DNA of 64,000 bases from Actinocorallia herbida (lineage in GTDB: Bacteria > Actinomycetota > Actinomycetes > Streptosporangiales > Streptosporangiaceae). The stretch is taken from the NCBI RefSeq assembly GCF_003751225.1, contig NZ_RJKE01000001.1, positions 7,502,001-7,566,000 of the forward strand. The letters run 5' to 3'. Positions 1-8,554 of this stretch are shown piece by piece. The notes below the pieces were generated by a model. The model was not told where the DNA came from and did not search any database. It saw only the letters and a program-made list of their open reading frames with translations. The position numbers and the translations under genes were made by a program. The first letter of the stretch is position 1. Each line of letters begins with the position of its first letter.

Positions 1-2
1 GG

Positions 3-1253
3 CTCCTCGGCCTCGCCGTCGTCCGGATCGACGCGGCGGCCGGCGGGGACGAGGGCATCCTGGACGGGGTGGCCCGCGGCGAGGCCGAGCGGCTCAGGGC
101 ACGCCTGCTGGGCCGCGGCCCGGTGGTCCGGGGCGCGCCCAGGCCGGAGGTGATCGCCCGGTCCGAACCGTCCTGGTACTGGTACGCCCCGCTGAGCGGC
201 GCCTACCTGCTGACGCCCTTCGCGCTCGCCGGAAGCCTCCTCGGCACCCTGTACAACCTCAGCAACGAGGTCGGCCTGATCTCCGAGGGCACCCTCAGCC
301 ACCTCGGCGACCGGGTCCTCGGGTTCTCCCCCGTCGCCGGCGTCGTCGTGGCGCTGCTGTTCGTGCTGGCGATGCCGCTGGCGTCGGTGCTGGTGTTCGC
401 CTGGTTCAACTGGGACTTCCAGCTCAGAGCCGTGCGGGACGCCGAGAGCGGGCAGGGCGCGCTGCTCGCCGAGCGCGGCCTGGTCAGCCGGCGCAGCGTC
501 ACCCTGGAGAAGCGCCGCATCCGGGGCGTGGAACTGCGCGACAACCCGCTGGAGCGGATGCTCGGCGTGGTGCGGCTCACCGCGCTCGTCACCGGTCTCG
601 GCGACGCGGAACAGCGCGGCAGACTGCTGCCGACCGCGCCGCGCCCGGTCGCCGAGGACGTCATCGAACGGATCGCCGGGCCGTTCACCGCTCCCCTCGC
701 CGCCCATCCCCCGGCGGCGCGCACCCGGCGGATCTCCCGTGCGGTGTGGCCGCCCCTCGTCCTCGCCGCGGCCGCCACCGCGACCGGGCACCCGTGGCTC
801 GTCGGGCTCGGCCTCGTCGCGGCCGCCTTGGGCGTCCCGCTGGGACTCGACAGGTACCGGCAGCTCGGCCACGCCACCGACGGGCGGCTGCTCTCGGTCA
901 GGTCGGGATCGCTCGTCCGGCACCAGGAGATCATCGAGAACCGTGCGGTCGTCGGCTGGAAGCTCCGGCAGAGCGTCTTCCAGCGGCGCGGCGGCGTCGC
1001 CACCCTGACCGTCGCGGTGGGGGCGGGCGAGGGCGGTTACGCGATCATCGACGCCGGCGAGGCCGAGGCCGTCGCGTTCGCCCGGTCCGTCACCCCGGCC
1101 TGGGTCACCCCGTTCCTCGTCCCGTCCGGGCCCGGAGAAGACGCCCCGGAAGCCTCCGAGAGCGTCCAGGAAGGGCTCGCGTCTCCGGACACGACAAAGC
1201 CCCCGGACCTGCGGTCCGGGGGCCCTGCGGGCTCGCTGGGCGCTGCGGGCTAG
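3..1253 (+). CDS. PH-domain (bPH2, YdbT-like) membrane protein, 3' part
   Basis: The reading frame is open to the left edge, with LLGLAVVRIDAAAGG-like sequence before the first internal GTG, so the gene begins outside the window. The visible part has a hydrophobic hairpin (about nt 190-410), then two segments resembling bacterial PH domains: one after a LAERGLVSRRSVTLEKRRI stretch and one around SGSLVRHQEIIENRAVVGW. This tandem arrangement is typical of YdbT-type membrane proteins, whose function is poorly defined. The last 20 codons run through a terminator-like hairpin. It converges on the SulP gene and overlaps its end by 4 bp. The family call is by recognition and is fairly secure. Confidence 0.8.
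   Translation, partial: LLGLAVVRIDAAAGGDEGILDGVARGEAERLRARLLGRGPVVRGAPRPEVIARSEPSWYWYAPLSGAYLLTPFALAGSLLGTLYNLSNEVGLISEGTLSHLGDRVLGFSPVAGVVVALLFVLAMPLASVLVFAWFNWDFQLRAVRDAESGQGALLAERGLVSRRSVTLEKRRIRGVELRDNPLERMLGVVRLTALVTGLGDAEQRGRLLPTAPRPVAEDVIERIAGPFTAPLAAHPPAARTRRISRAVWPPLVLAAAATATGHPWLVGLGLVAAALGVPLGLDRYRQLGHATDGRLLSVRSGSLVRHQEIIENRAVVGWKLRQSVFQRRGGVATLTVAVGAGEGGYAIIDAGEAEAVAFARSVTPAWVTPFLVPSGPGEDAPEASESVQEGLASPDTTKPPDLRSGGPAGSLGAAG
1199..1223. terminator. Perfect hairpin between convergent genes
   Basis: An 11-bp perfect inverted repeat (1199-1209 and 1213-1223) with a 3-nt loop lies at the convergent junction of the PH-domain gene and the SulP gene. It sits inside the final codons of the plus-strand gene and can act for both directions. 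Confidence 0.6.
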
Positions 1254-3502
1254 GCGGTCGCCTCGGCGTCGCGGCGGCCGTCGCCCTCCTCGGTCGGCAC
1301 CTCGTCGGGCACCGCGAGGAAGGATCCGTGGTCGGGGTCGAGGATGTGGACCTTGGCGGTCTCCAGGTCCAGGTACATGCCGACCAGTTCGATCTCGCCC
1401 AGGTCGACACGGCGCTTCAGCCACGGGTAGCTGAGCAGGTTGTCGAGCTGCTGGACGACGTTGGTCTGGCACAGCCGCGTGAGCGGGCTCGCCGCGCCGT
1501 CGCCCTCCGGCTCGTGCAGGTACCTGTCGAGGCTGTAGTTGGCGTGCTTCAGCCAGTTCGACAGCTGCGGCAGGTGCTCCACCTCGCTGCCCCCGGCCAG
1601 CACACCGGCCATCGCGCCGCAGTTGGAGTGGCCGCAGACGGTGATCGTCTTCACGTCGAGGACCGAGGTCGCGTACTCGACGGTCGCCATCACCGAGTCG
1701 TCGGGCACCCGCGAGCCGTAGCGCGGCACGAGGTTGCCGACGTTGCGGTTGATGAAGATGTCGCCGGGCCCGCTGGCGGTGATCAGATTGGGCACCACCC
1801 GTGAGTCGACGCAGGTGATGAAGAGATGGTCAGGGGTCTGGGCCATGGCCAGCTCGGCCATGATCGGACGAACGAGACGCGCGGTGCGTCCGTGGTACTC
1901 GCGGACGCCCGCGAGGAGCACCTCACGCGGCGATACGCCATCGAGGTCCTGGACCGGGCCGCGCTCGCGGCGTGACCAGGGCGCCCACCACCGGACGCCC
2001 CCGGACGACTTGTCCTTGGGAGCAGCTTCGCCTGTCATAGCGTTTTCATACCAAGACTCGTGGATTTCATCGATATCGACCCTACCGCCCTGCCTTTCAT
2101 GGGAAACGCGCCAGGTGTGGATAGTGTCGAACGCCGCGTTGTCCATGAAGTCGACGTCGAGGTCGAGGTCCACCGGGACGCCCGGCGGGAGGTCGGCCAG
2201 GGCCGCGTTCAGCTTGGGGACCCCCAGGAACGTCAGCGACCCGGCCACCACGACATGCCACTTCCCCTCGCGCTGCTCGGTGCGGATCCGCACCCGGGTC
2301 AGCCGCCGCAGCGCCAGGCAGGCCGCCAGCGCCATCCCCAGCAGCACGCCCTCGCCGAGGCCGAGGACGACCACGCCCGCCAGGGTGAGCCAGTAGATCC
2401 AGGTCTCCCGGTGCGCGCGCAGGCCCTTCAGCGGGGAGGGGTCCATCATCCGCAGGCCCAGCGCCACGAGCAGCGCGGCGAGCGCGGACAGCGGGATCTG
2501 CTCGATGAGCAGCGCGCCCGACAGCGACAGCGCCACCACCCAGACGCCGTGCAGGACCGTCGAGGCGCGGGTGAGCGCGCCCGCCCGGACGTTGGCCGCC
2601 GAGCGGACGACGACGCCGGAGATCGGCAGGCCGCCGAGGAAGCCGGAGAAGCAGTTGCCCACGCCCTGGCCGATCATCTCCCGGTCCAGGTCGCTGCGCG
2701 CCACCCCGACCGGCCGCGTCCGGTCCATCAGCACCGCGCACAGCAGCGACTCCACGCTCGCGACGAGCGCGACCGCGACCACCGCGCCGACCAGGTCGGG
2801 CAGCGGGGCGTCGGGCACCTTCGGGGTGCTCCAGTCGCCGAAGAAGGAGTCGGGGAAATCGACCCGCGGGACGTCCAGGCCGCCCGCCCAGGCGGCGAGC
2901 GTGGCCACCGCGATGGCGACGAGCGGGGCCGGCACCCTGCGGAACGGCAGCCGCTCCCAGACCAGCAGCACGACCACGGTCAGCACGCCGATGAGCACCG
3001 CCGCCGAGTGGTTCTCGCCGATCTGCCGGGGCAGGTCGACCAGGTTGGCGATCGGCGACTCCTGGGGGGTGCCGCCGAGCACGATGTGCAGCTGCGACAG
3101 CACGATCACCGCGCCGATGCCGCCGAGCATGCCGTACATGACCGCGGGCGACACCGCCAGCGCCGTCCGGGCGACCCGGCAGGCGCCGAGCCCGATCTGG
3201 AGCAGGCCCGCGCCTATCGTGATGGCGCACGTGGCCTGCCACCCGTAGGTCTGCACCATCGAGGCGACGATCACGGTGATCCCGGCGGACGGACCGCTCA
3301 CCTGGAGCGGGGCCCCGCCGATCAGACCGACGATGATGCCGCCGACCGCGGCGGCCACCAGCCCCGCGGCCACCGGTACCCCGGCGGCGACGGCGATGCC
3401 TAGTGAGAGCGGGACCGCCACCAGGAACACCACGAACGACGCGGGAATATCCCTGCCGGGCGCGATGAAACGCGTCACTACATTCTGTGGTTCGAAGGTC
3501 AC
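1250..3502 (-). CDS. SulP anion transporter fused to beta-carbonic anhydrase
   Basis: A 750-aa fusion. Residues 1 to about 410 form a SulP permease with many hydrophobic helices and the family's GAPLQVSGPSAG segment near the N terminus. A STAS-like stretch follows (about 420-500), then a beta-carbonic anhydrase domain (about 530-730). The zinc-binding CVDSR motif is near residue 562 and CGHSNCG near residue 623, so the enzyme part looks active. The likely role is bicarbonate (or other anion) transport coupled to CO2/bicarbonate conversion at the inner face of the membrane. Such fusions are known in actinobacteria and other bacteria. The start is a GTG; the gene converges on the PH-domain gene with a 4-bp overlap. 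Confidence 0.92.
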   Translation of the reverse strand: MTFEPQNVVTRFIAPGRDIPASFVVFLVAVPLSLGIAVAAGVPVAAGLVAAAVGGIIVGLIGGAPLQVSGPSAGITVIVASMVQTYGWQATCAITIGAGLLQIGLGACRVARTALAVSPAVMYGMLGGIGAVIVLSQLHIVLGGTPQESPIANLVDLPRQIGENHSAAVLIGVLTVVVLLVWERLPFRRVPAPLVAIAVATLAAWAGGLDVPRVDFPDSFFGDWSTPKVPDAPLPDLVGAVVAVALVASVESLLCAVLMDRTRPVGVARSDLDREMIGQGVGNCFSGFLGGLPISGVVVRSAANVRAGALTRASTVLHGVWVVALSLSGALLIEQIPLSALAALLVALGLRMMDPSPLKGLRAHRETWIYWLTLAGVVVLGLGEGVLLGMALAACLALRRLTRVRIRTEQREGKWHVVVAGSLTFLGVPKLNAALADLPPGVPVDLDLDVDFMDNAAFDTIHTWRVSHERQGGRVDIDEIHESWYENAMTGEAAPKDKSSGGVRWWAPWSRRERGPVQDLDGVSPREVLLAGVREYHGRTARLVRPIMAELAMAQTPDHLFITCVDSRVVPNLITASGPGDIFINRNVGNLVPRYGSRVPDDSVMATVEYATSVLDVKTITVCGHSNCGAMAGVLAGGSEVEHLPQLSNWLKHANYSLDRYLHEPEGDGAASPLTRLCQTNVVQQLDNLLSYPWLKRRVDLGEIELVGMYLDLETAKVHILDPDHGSFLAVPDEVPTEEGDGRRDAEATA

Positions 3503-3562
3503 ATGCTGTATCGAATCACAGCCGCTCGGTCACCGACGGCCATTCCGCGCCGGTGCCGGGCG

Positions 3563-5497
3563 CTAGTGCCGGTAGTCGCGGTACTCGTCCCATTCCTCGG
3601 TGGCCCGAGGCTGGTCGGCGTACTGGGCCGTCGGGTACTGCTGGGTCGGGTACTGCGGCGCCGGGTCGACGGGCGCGGGGAACGGCGCCTGCTCGCCCGG
3701 GTAGTAGCCGCCGGAACCCGTCGTCCCGGTCGGCTGCTCCCCGGTGTTGCCGCTGTAGCTGCTGCCGGAGAAGTCCCCGTAGCGTCCGGCGCTCTCTCCG
3801 CCCTGGCCGTAGGAGGAACCGCTCGGGTAGCCGCCGGTGCCGGACGTGGAGGAGCCGCTCGAGCCGTAGCCGCTGAGCGGGTCGTCGTAGCGCGCCGGGG
3901 TGGGGTCGGCCCCGTAGGTGGGGGCCGTCGGGTAGTCGGTGGAGCCGGTGTAGGACGGCGAGCCGTAGGAGGAGCCGCCCAGGGCGTCCGAACCCGAGGG
4001 CGTGGACGACGACCAGGACGAGCCGTAGTCGCGGTCCGCGGAGTTCAGCGGGTCGTTCAGCGGGTCCAGCGCCGGGGTCGGGCTGTAGGACGCCGAGGAG
4101 CCCGGGGCGTCGGACTTGCGGCGGTCGGCCTGGATCCGCTGGAGCAGCTCGTCCACGGTCGGCAGGCGGGTGCCGTCGGTGGTCTCGCTCGCCGACGGCG
4201 GGTCGACCGGGCCGCCGTAGGACGGAGCTCCGCCCAGCGGCGGGCTCAGCGGGGACGCGGGCACGGCGCCGCCGAGCGGACCGCTCAGCGGGGACGCGGG
4301 CCCGGTGCTCAGCGGGCCGGTGGAGCGCACGGGCGGCGGCGCGGGGATCGACGGCCCCGTGGACAGCGGGTTGCTCCCCTGCGTGGGCAGCGGGCCGGTC
4401 GAGCGCGGTGCCGGGGAGCCGTAGGACCCCGCGCCCAGCGGGCCGGTGGCCGAGCCGAGGCCGCCGAGGGGCGCCGCCGGGTAGGCCTGGGTCGCCTCGG
4501 GGTCGCGCGACTGCGCCGCGGCCGCGGGACGGGCGAACGGGTCGGGCAGGCCGAGCGGGTCGGGCTGCGGGATCCGCTGCTGCGGCGCCTCGTAGGCCGC
4601 GGCGGCGGGCTGCTGCTCGTAAGGCTGGTCGTACTGCTGCTGCTCGTACTGCGGCACGTCGTACTGCGGCTGGTCGAAACCGCGCACCGGGGGCTGGTCG
4701 AACCGGGTCAGCGGCTCGTTCTGCCAGTCGGCGGCCGCGGGCTCCAGCGGATCGGGCCGCAGCGGGCGCTGGACCGGCTCGGGGTCGTAGCCGTGCCCGT
4801 CGTTCTGGTCGGGGTAGTAGGCGGTGGTCTCCTCGCCGTAGCCGTAGCCGTCGGCGCCGTACTGCTGGTCCCCGTACTGCTGCTCGGCGTACTGCTGGTC
4901 CCCGCCGTACTGCTGGTCGGAGTAGGAGTCGGCGTACTGCTGGTCGCCGTACTGCTGGTCGCCGTACTGCTGGTCGGCGTACTGCTGGTCGGCGTACTGC
5001 TGGTCGGCGTACTGGTCGCCACCGTAGGAGTCCGCGTACTGGTCGTCCTGGCCGCCTTGGGCCTGGGCGTGGGCGGGCTCCGGCTCGGGCTGCGGCACGG
5101 AGTCGAGCGGGTCGGCCACGGGGGGCTTGCCTTCGCCGCCCTCACCGTTCTGCCAGGGGAACTTGGGCTTGTCGAACGTGATCGTCGCCCAGTAGTCGTC
5201 GTCGGCCATGCGGTCGCCGCCGGCCTTGCCCCCACGGGCGGCCGCGCGGCTGCCGCGGCCGGGCTCGCCCGCCGTCGGCGCCGACAGCGGCGCCCCGGCG
5301 ACCCTGCGGTCGGGCCCCGCGGGGTCCTCGCCGTCCTTGCGTGCCTTCGGGTCGTCGGTCATCCAGTCGTCGTCATCGTCGCGCTCGCGCTGCGCCCGCA
5401 TCCCGAGCGCGACGAGCACCACGACGAGACCGACGAGTACGACCAACCCCGTAATAACGATAATCATCGCTCCACCCAGTGCCATGGCCCGGCGCAC
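3563..5497 (-). CDS. Membrane-anchored Gln/Tyr/Gly/Ser/Pro-rich low-complexity protein
   Basis: A 644-aa protein with one N-terminal transmembrane helix (about residues 11-33), a short acidic cytoplasm-facing-like linker (RERDDDDDW) and then an almost wholly disordered region. Residues about 145-215 are tandem DQQYA/DQQYG pentapeptides; later parts repeat SGPLS- and GGxSYG-like units. The composition resembles prion-like, phase-separating sequence. No enzyme domain is visible and I do not recognise a named family. Start choice is uncertain: GTG 5497, ATG 5485 and ATG 5467 are all in frame and none has a well-spaced Shine-Dalgarno sequence. The complementary strand also has a long open frame, but that is a codon-bias shadow. 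Confidence 0.75.
   Translation of the reverse strand: MRRAMALGGAMIIVITGLVVLVGLVVVLVALGMRAQRERDDDDDWMTDDPKARKDGEDPAGPDRRVAGAPLSAPTAGEPGRGSRAAARGGKAGGDRMADDDYWATITFDKPKFPWQNGEGGEGKPPVADPLDSVPQPEPEPAHAQAQGGQDDQYADSYGGDQYADQQYADQQYADQQYGDQQYGDQQYADSYSDQQYGGDQQYAEQQYGDQQYGADGYGYGEETTAYYPDQNDGHGYDPEPVQRPLRPDPLEPAAADWQNEPLTRFDQPPVRGFDQPQYDVPQYEQQQYDQPYEQQPAAAAYEAPQQRIPQPDPLGLPDPFARPAAAAQSRDPEATQAYPAAPLGGLGSATGPLGAGSYGSPAPRSTGPLPTQGSNPLSTGPSIPAPPPVRSTGPLSTGPASPLSGPLGGAVPASPLSPPLGGAPSYGGPVDPPSASETTDGTRLPTVDELLQRIQADRRKSDAPGSSASYSPTPALDPLNDPLNSADRDYGSSWSSSTPSGSDALGGSSYGSPSYTGSTDYPTAPTYGADPTPARYDDPLSGYGSSGSSTSGTGGYPSGSSYGQGGESAGRYGDFSGSSYSGNTGEQPTGTTGSGGYYPGEQAPFPAPVDPAPQYPTQQYPTAQYADQPRATEEWDEYRDYRH
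4855..5020 (-). repeat. 15-nt tandem repeat encoding DQQYA/DQQYG
   Basis: A run of 15-bp units of the form GGCGTACTGCTGGTC (plus strand) encodes consecutive DQQY(A/G) pentapeptides in the low-complexity protein. Several neighbouring units are identical, so copy number is expected to vary by slippage. Confidence 0.85.
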
Positions 5498-5631
5498 AGA
5501 ACCGGCCCCGTTGGTGTCGGCCGGTACGGCCGTACGTGCCCGGTCCCGCTTGTCACCGCGCCCTGCCCATCCGTTCGCGCACCCCTACCATCACACGATC
5601 TCTCTCGTTTTGGCCACAGGTCCGGGAAGTC

Positions 5632-6213
5632 TCACGACTCGGACTGCGGCCCGACGTATCCGGTGATGCGCCCCCGTCCGACGGTGCGCTCGGCGATCGC
5701 GGGCAGTGAGTCCTTCAAGCCGCTCACCTCGTCCTCGGGAATGGGCGAGGACAGCGCGTAGACCGTGAAGCGGATCCTGTGCCGCTCCCCCTTCGGCGGG
5801 CAGGGCGCCAGGTACGACGCGCTTCCCGCGGAGTTGCGGCCCTGCTCACCGCGGTCGGGGACCACGCCCTCGACGAGGTCGGCAGTCGTCCCGTCCAGAT
5901 TGGCGAGCACCCAGTGAATATACGTGCCACCGCGCGCGTCCGGGTCGTCGACGACGACCGCGAAGGCCTTCGCCTCCGGGACTCCGGACCAGTGCAGGGG
6001 CAGGATCTTGCCCTGCCCCCCCAGCGCGGCGCAGCCGTAGCGGTCGGGGATATCCTTCATGTCGCTGAACGCCGGGCTGCTGACGGTGAACTCCGCCAGC
6101 TCTCCGCTTCCGGAGCCACTGCCCACGACGCCGCAGCCCGAGATCAGGGACGCCCCAGCCAGGGATGTCAGGGCCACTTGGAGGACGGCGGCCCGTCCCG
6201 AGGTCTTCTTCAT
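5632..6213 (-). CDS. YbhB/YbcL-like PEBP family lipoprotein
   Basis: A 193-aa protein from ATG 6213, chosen because it gives MKKTSG followed by a hydrophobic stretch and a lipobox-like SLISGC: a lipoprotein signal. The mature part contains the phosphatidylethanolamine-binding-protein signature, including AFAVVVDDPDA, GGTYIHWVLANL and APCPPKGERHRIRFTVYAL. Bacterial members of this family have no settled function; ligand binding in the periplasm-equivalent space is likely. An upstream in-frame extension of 21 codons is Arg-rich and would spoil the signal peptide. The family call is secure. Confidence 0.88.
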   Translation of the reverse strand: MKKTSGRAAVLQVALTSLAGASLISGCGVVGSGSGSGELAEFTVSSPAFSDMKDIPDRYGCAALGGQGKILPLHWSGVPEAKAFAVVVDDPDARGGTYIHWVLANLDGTTADLVEGVVPDRGEQGRNSAGSASYLAPCPPKGERHRIRFTVYALSSPIPEDEVSGLKDSLPAIAERTVGRGRITGYVGPQSES

Positions 6214-6509
6214 CAGATCAGCACTCCCGGGTCGAGATCGTACGCGAGCACGCGCGCTCGCGCGCGGTCCCCGCAAAACCCTAGGGCCTCACCGGACCTT
6301 GGGGTACGTGAGATGTGACGTTGGTCATTAACGACGGTCAGGTTTTGGGATATCGAGAACTTGTGTCGTAGTTCACGGCCCTAGACCGATCCAGTTTTAC
6401 CAAACTAGAAATATATGCGGAAGTTCCTTGGTTCTGGTTTGGACTAGACCACCCAAGTCCGCTACATTGTGAATGTCTTCACAAGGTGACACCTCTTTAG
6501 GAGCTTGAG
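6214..6509. promoter_or_regulatory. Divergent promoter region between PEBP gene and ndh
   Basis: This 296-bp divergent gap is AT-richer than its surroundings and has no gene. A well-formed vegetative promoter for ndh is visible on the plus strand: TTGGAC at 6439-6444, an 18-bp spacer, and TACATT at 6463-6468. A Rex-like operator overlaps the end of the -10 element and the likely transcription start (separate entry). A Shine-Dalgarno-like TTAGGAG lies about 10 nt before the ndh ATG. Confidence 0.7.
6468..6483. promoter_or_regulatory. Rex-type operator at the ndh promoter
   Basis: The site reads TGTGAATGTCTTCACA, a perfect 6-bp palindrome with a 4-nt centre. The published Streptomyces Rex operator is TGTGAACNNNTTCACA, so this differs at one fixed position. 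It begins at the last base of the -10 hexamer, so a bound repressor would block transcription. Rex senses the NADH/NAD+ ratio and is known to control respiratory genes, including ndh, in Streptomyces. Binding here is inferred. Confidence 0.75.
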
Positions 6510-7889
6510 ATGGCCACTAGGCCTGACGCGAACCCCGACGCCCCGCACATCCTCATCGTGGGGGGTGGCTATGTCGGCCTGTACACCGCGCTCCGCCTCC
6601 AGAAGAAGCTCAAGAGCGAACTGAAGCGCGGCGAGGTCGAGATCACCATCGTCGACCCGCAGTCGTACATGACGTACCAGCCCTTCCTCCCCGAGGCGGC
6701 GGCCGGAAACCTCTCGCCGCGGCACGTGGTCGTTCCGCTGCGCCGGGTCCTGCCGAAGGTCAACATCGTCACCGCTCGCGTCACCGAGCTCTCCCACGCC
6801 GAGCGCTGGGCCATCATCCAGCCCGTCGAGGGCCCCCCGAAGAGGCTCACCTACGACTACCTCGTCATGGCCGCCGGATCCGTCTCGCGCACGCTGCCCA
6901 TCCCCGGGCTCGCCGAGAACGGCATCGGCTTCAAGACCATCGGTGAGGCCATCCACCTGCGCAACCACGTCCTCGGGCAGCTCGACATCGCCTCGTCGAC
7001 CGACGACCTCGAGCTGCGCAAGCGCGCCCTCACCTTCGTCGTCGTCGGCGGCGGCTTCGCCGGCGTCGAGGCGCTGGCGGAGATGGAGGACATGGCCCGC
7101 GACGCGATCAAGCTGCACCCGAACCTGCGCGCCGACGACATGCGCTGGGTCATGGTCGAGGCCGCCGACCGGATCCTGCCCGAGGTCGGCCCCGAGCTCG
7201 GCAAGTGGACCGCCGAGCAGCTGCGCGGGCGCGGCATCGACGTCAAGCTGAAGACCTTCCTGCAGTCCGCGGTCGACAACGTCATCGAGCTGTCGGACGG
7301 CGAGAAGTTCCCGACCAACACCCTGGTCTGGACCGCGGGCGCCAAGGCCAACCCGCTCGGCAAGTCCACCGACCTGCCGATCGACGAGCGCGGCCGGGTC
7401 AAGGGCAACGAGTTCCTCCAGATCGAGGGCACCGTCCGGGCCTTCACCGCGGGCGACAACGCCGCGATCCCCGACCTCACCAAGGAGGGCACGGAGTTCT
7501 GCGCGCCGAACGCGCAGCACGCCGTCCGCCAGTCCAAGGTCCTCGCCGACAACATCGTGGCCGCCTACCGCGGCAAGGCCCTCGAGGTCTACCGCCACGC
7601 CTACGTCGGCTCGGTCGCGGGCCTCGGCCTGCACAAGGGCGTCGCGCACGTCTACGGCACCAAGCTCCGCGGCATGAGCGCCTGGCTCATGCACCGCACC
7701 TACCACCTGTCGCGCGTCCCGACCTTCAACCGCAAGGTCCGCGTCGTCGCCGACTGGACCCTCGCCCTGTTCTTCAAGCGCGAGACCGTCTCCCTCGGCA
7801 GCATCGAGGCCCCCTTCGAGGAATTCGCCCTCGCCGCCGCCACCGACCGCCCCGCCGCGGACGGCATCGTCAAGAGCGCCGCCAAGTAA
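6510..7889 (+). CDS. ndh: Type II NADH dehydrogenase (NDH-2)
   Basis: A 459-aa FAD/NAD-binding oxidoreductase that oxidises NADH and passes electrons to the quinone pool without pumping protons. The first dinucleotide fold (IVGGGYVGLYTALRL, about residues 14-28) binds FAD. The second (VVVGGGFAGVEALAEM, about residues 177-192) binds NAD(H). The late FTAGDNAAIPD segment is the usual second FAD contact, and QHAVRQ follows as in the NDH-2 family. The C-terminal part carries amphipathic sequence typical of membrane attachment. Its promoter carries a Rex-type operator, which fits redox control, and a strong hairpin terminator follows. Other pyridine nucleotide-disulphide oxidoreductases are a less likely alternative. 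Confidence 0.9.
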   Translation: MATRPDANPDAPHILIVGGGYVGLYTALRLQKKLKSELKRGEVEITIVDPQSYMTYQPFLPEAAAGNLSPRHVVVPLRRVLPKVNIVTARVTELSHAERWAIIQPVEGPPKRLTYDYLVMAAGSVSRTLPIPGLAENGIGFKTIGEAIHLRNHVLGQLDIASSTDDLELRKRALTFVVVGGGFAGVEALAEMEDMARDAIKLHPNLRADDMRWVMVEAADRILPEVGPELGKWTAEQLRGRGIDVKLKTFLQSAVDNVIELSDGEKFPTNTLVWTAGAKANPLGKSTDLPIDERGRVKGNEFLQIEGTVRAFTAGDNAAIPDLTKEGTEFCAPNAQHAVRQSKVLADNIVAAYRGKALEVYRHAYVGSVAGLGLHKGVAHVYGTKLRGMSAWLMHRTYHLSRVPTFNRKVRVVADWTLALFFKRETVSLGSIEAPFEEFALAAATDRPAADGIVKSAAK

Positions 7890-7906
7890 CCCGGCACCTC
7901 GACCGA

Positions 7907-7935
7907 AAGGGGCACGGCCACCGGCCGTGCCCCTT
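7907..7935 (+). terminator. Intrinsic terminator after ndh
   Basis: A perfect 13-bp inverted repeat (7907-7919 and 7923-7935) with a 3-nt loop begins 17 nt after the ndh stop codon. It ends in TTC rather than a long T run, as is usual in actinobacteria. Confidence 0.75.
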
Positions 7936-8091
7936 CGCCTTTCCCGCGGCCTGGGACTTGAGAACTCGAGCGGCCAGAGATCGGGCTTCCTGAGCGAACT
8001 GCTCCTGCGGCGGGCCCGTGTCCCCGTTCCGGAACTCCTCGACGCTCTTGCGCGAGCGCGCCTCAGGACACGTTCGCAACGATCGCAAGGG

Positions 8092-8097
8092 TAAGAT
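8092..8097 (+). promoter_or_regulatory. Candidate -10 element of rnpB
   Basis: TAAGAT ends 6 nt before the first base of the RNase P RNA helix P1. No well-spaced -35 hexamer is obvious upstream, so this is suggestive only. Confidence 0.35.
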
Positions 8098-8103
8098 CGG
8101 GCT

Positions 8104-8501
8104 ACGGCGGACGAGCCGGCCGGGCGGTCGCGTCGGGGGGTCTTCGGATCTCCCGCCGAGGAAAGTCCGGGCTCCACAGGGCAGGGTGGTCGGTAACACC
8201 GACCCGGGGCGACCCGCGGGACAGTGCCACAGAGAACAGACCGCCCCGCGCTCCCAGGAGCGCAGGGTAAGGGTGAAACGGTGAGGTAAGAGCTCACCAG
8301 CGCCCGGAGCGATCCGGGCGGCTAGGTAAACCCCACCCGGAGCAAGACCAGACAGCGGATGCACGAGGGCTGCCCGCCCGAGTCCGCGGGTAGGTCGCTA
8401 GAGGGCGCCGGCAACGGCCCCCCAAGATGGATGACCGCCAAGGAGACGTCGGCAACGACCCTCCAGAACAGAACCCGGCTTACAGGCCGCCTCGTCCGCC
8501 G
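8104..8501 (+). ncRNA. rnpB: RNase P RNA (bacterial type A)
   Basis: The catalytic RNA of RNase P, which trims tRNA 5' ends. The conserved GAGGAAAGTCCGGGCTCC block is at 8157-8174, the ACAGAGAACAGACCGCC-like P-loop region follows at about 8228-8244, then GGTAAGGGTGAAA and the AGACAGCGGATG-like segment. Helix P1 is perfect: 8104-8114 pairs with 8491-8501 over 11 bp, which sets both ends. The 3' terminal region is repeated 5.6 kb downstream (see the direct repeats), so the gene probably serves as an integration site; it remains intact because the repeat restores the 3' end. Confidence 0.95.
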
Positions 8502-8503
8502 CC
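8474..8503. repeat. Left direct repeat (attL-like) at the rnpB 3' end
   Basis: Thirty bases, starting CCCGGCTTACAGGCC and ending CCGCCGCC, are repeated perfectly at 14060-14089. The copy here covers the 3' strand of rnpB helix P1 plus two bases, which is the layout expected when an integrative element uses the 3' end of an RNA gene as its target. Confidence 0.85.
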
Positions 8504-8554
8504 ACCCCTCCTACCAGGGGCTTCCCCCTCATCCGCCGTGGTTCCGCAGCCCGC

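Noticed and set aside
3503-5761. Large plus-strand ORF opposite the Q/Y-rich gene
   Set aside because: Val/Gly/Arg-rich shadow of the repeat-bearing minus-strand gene without start signal or domain.
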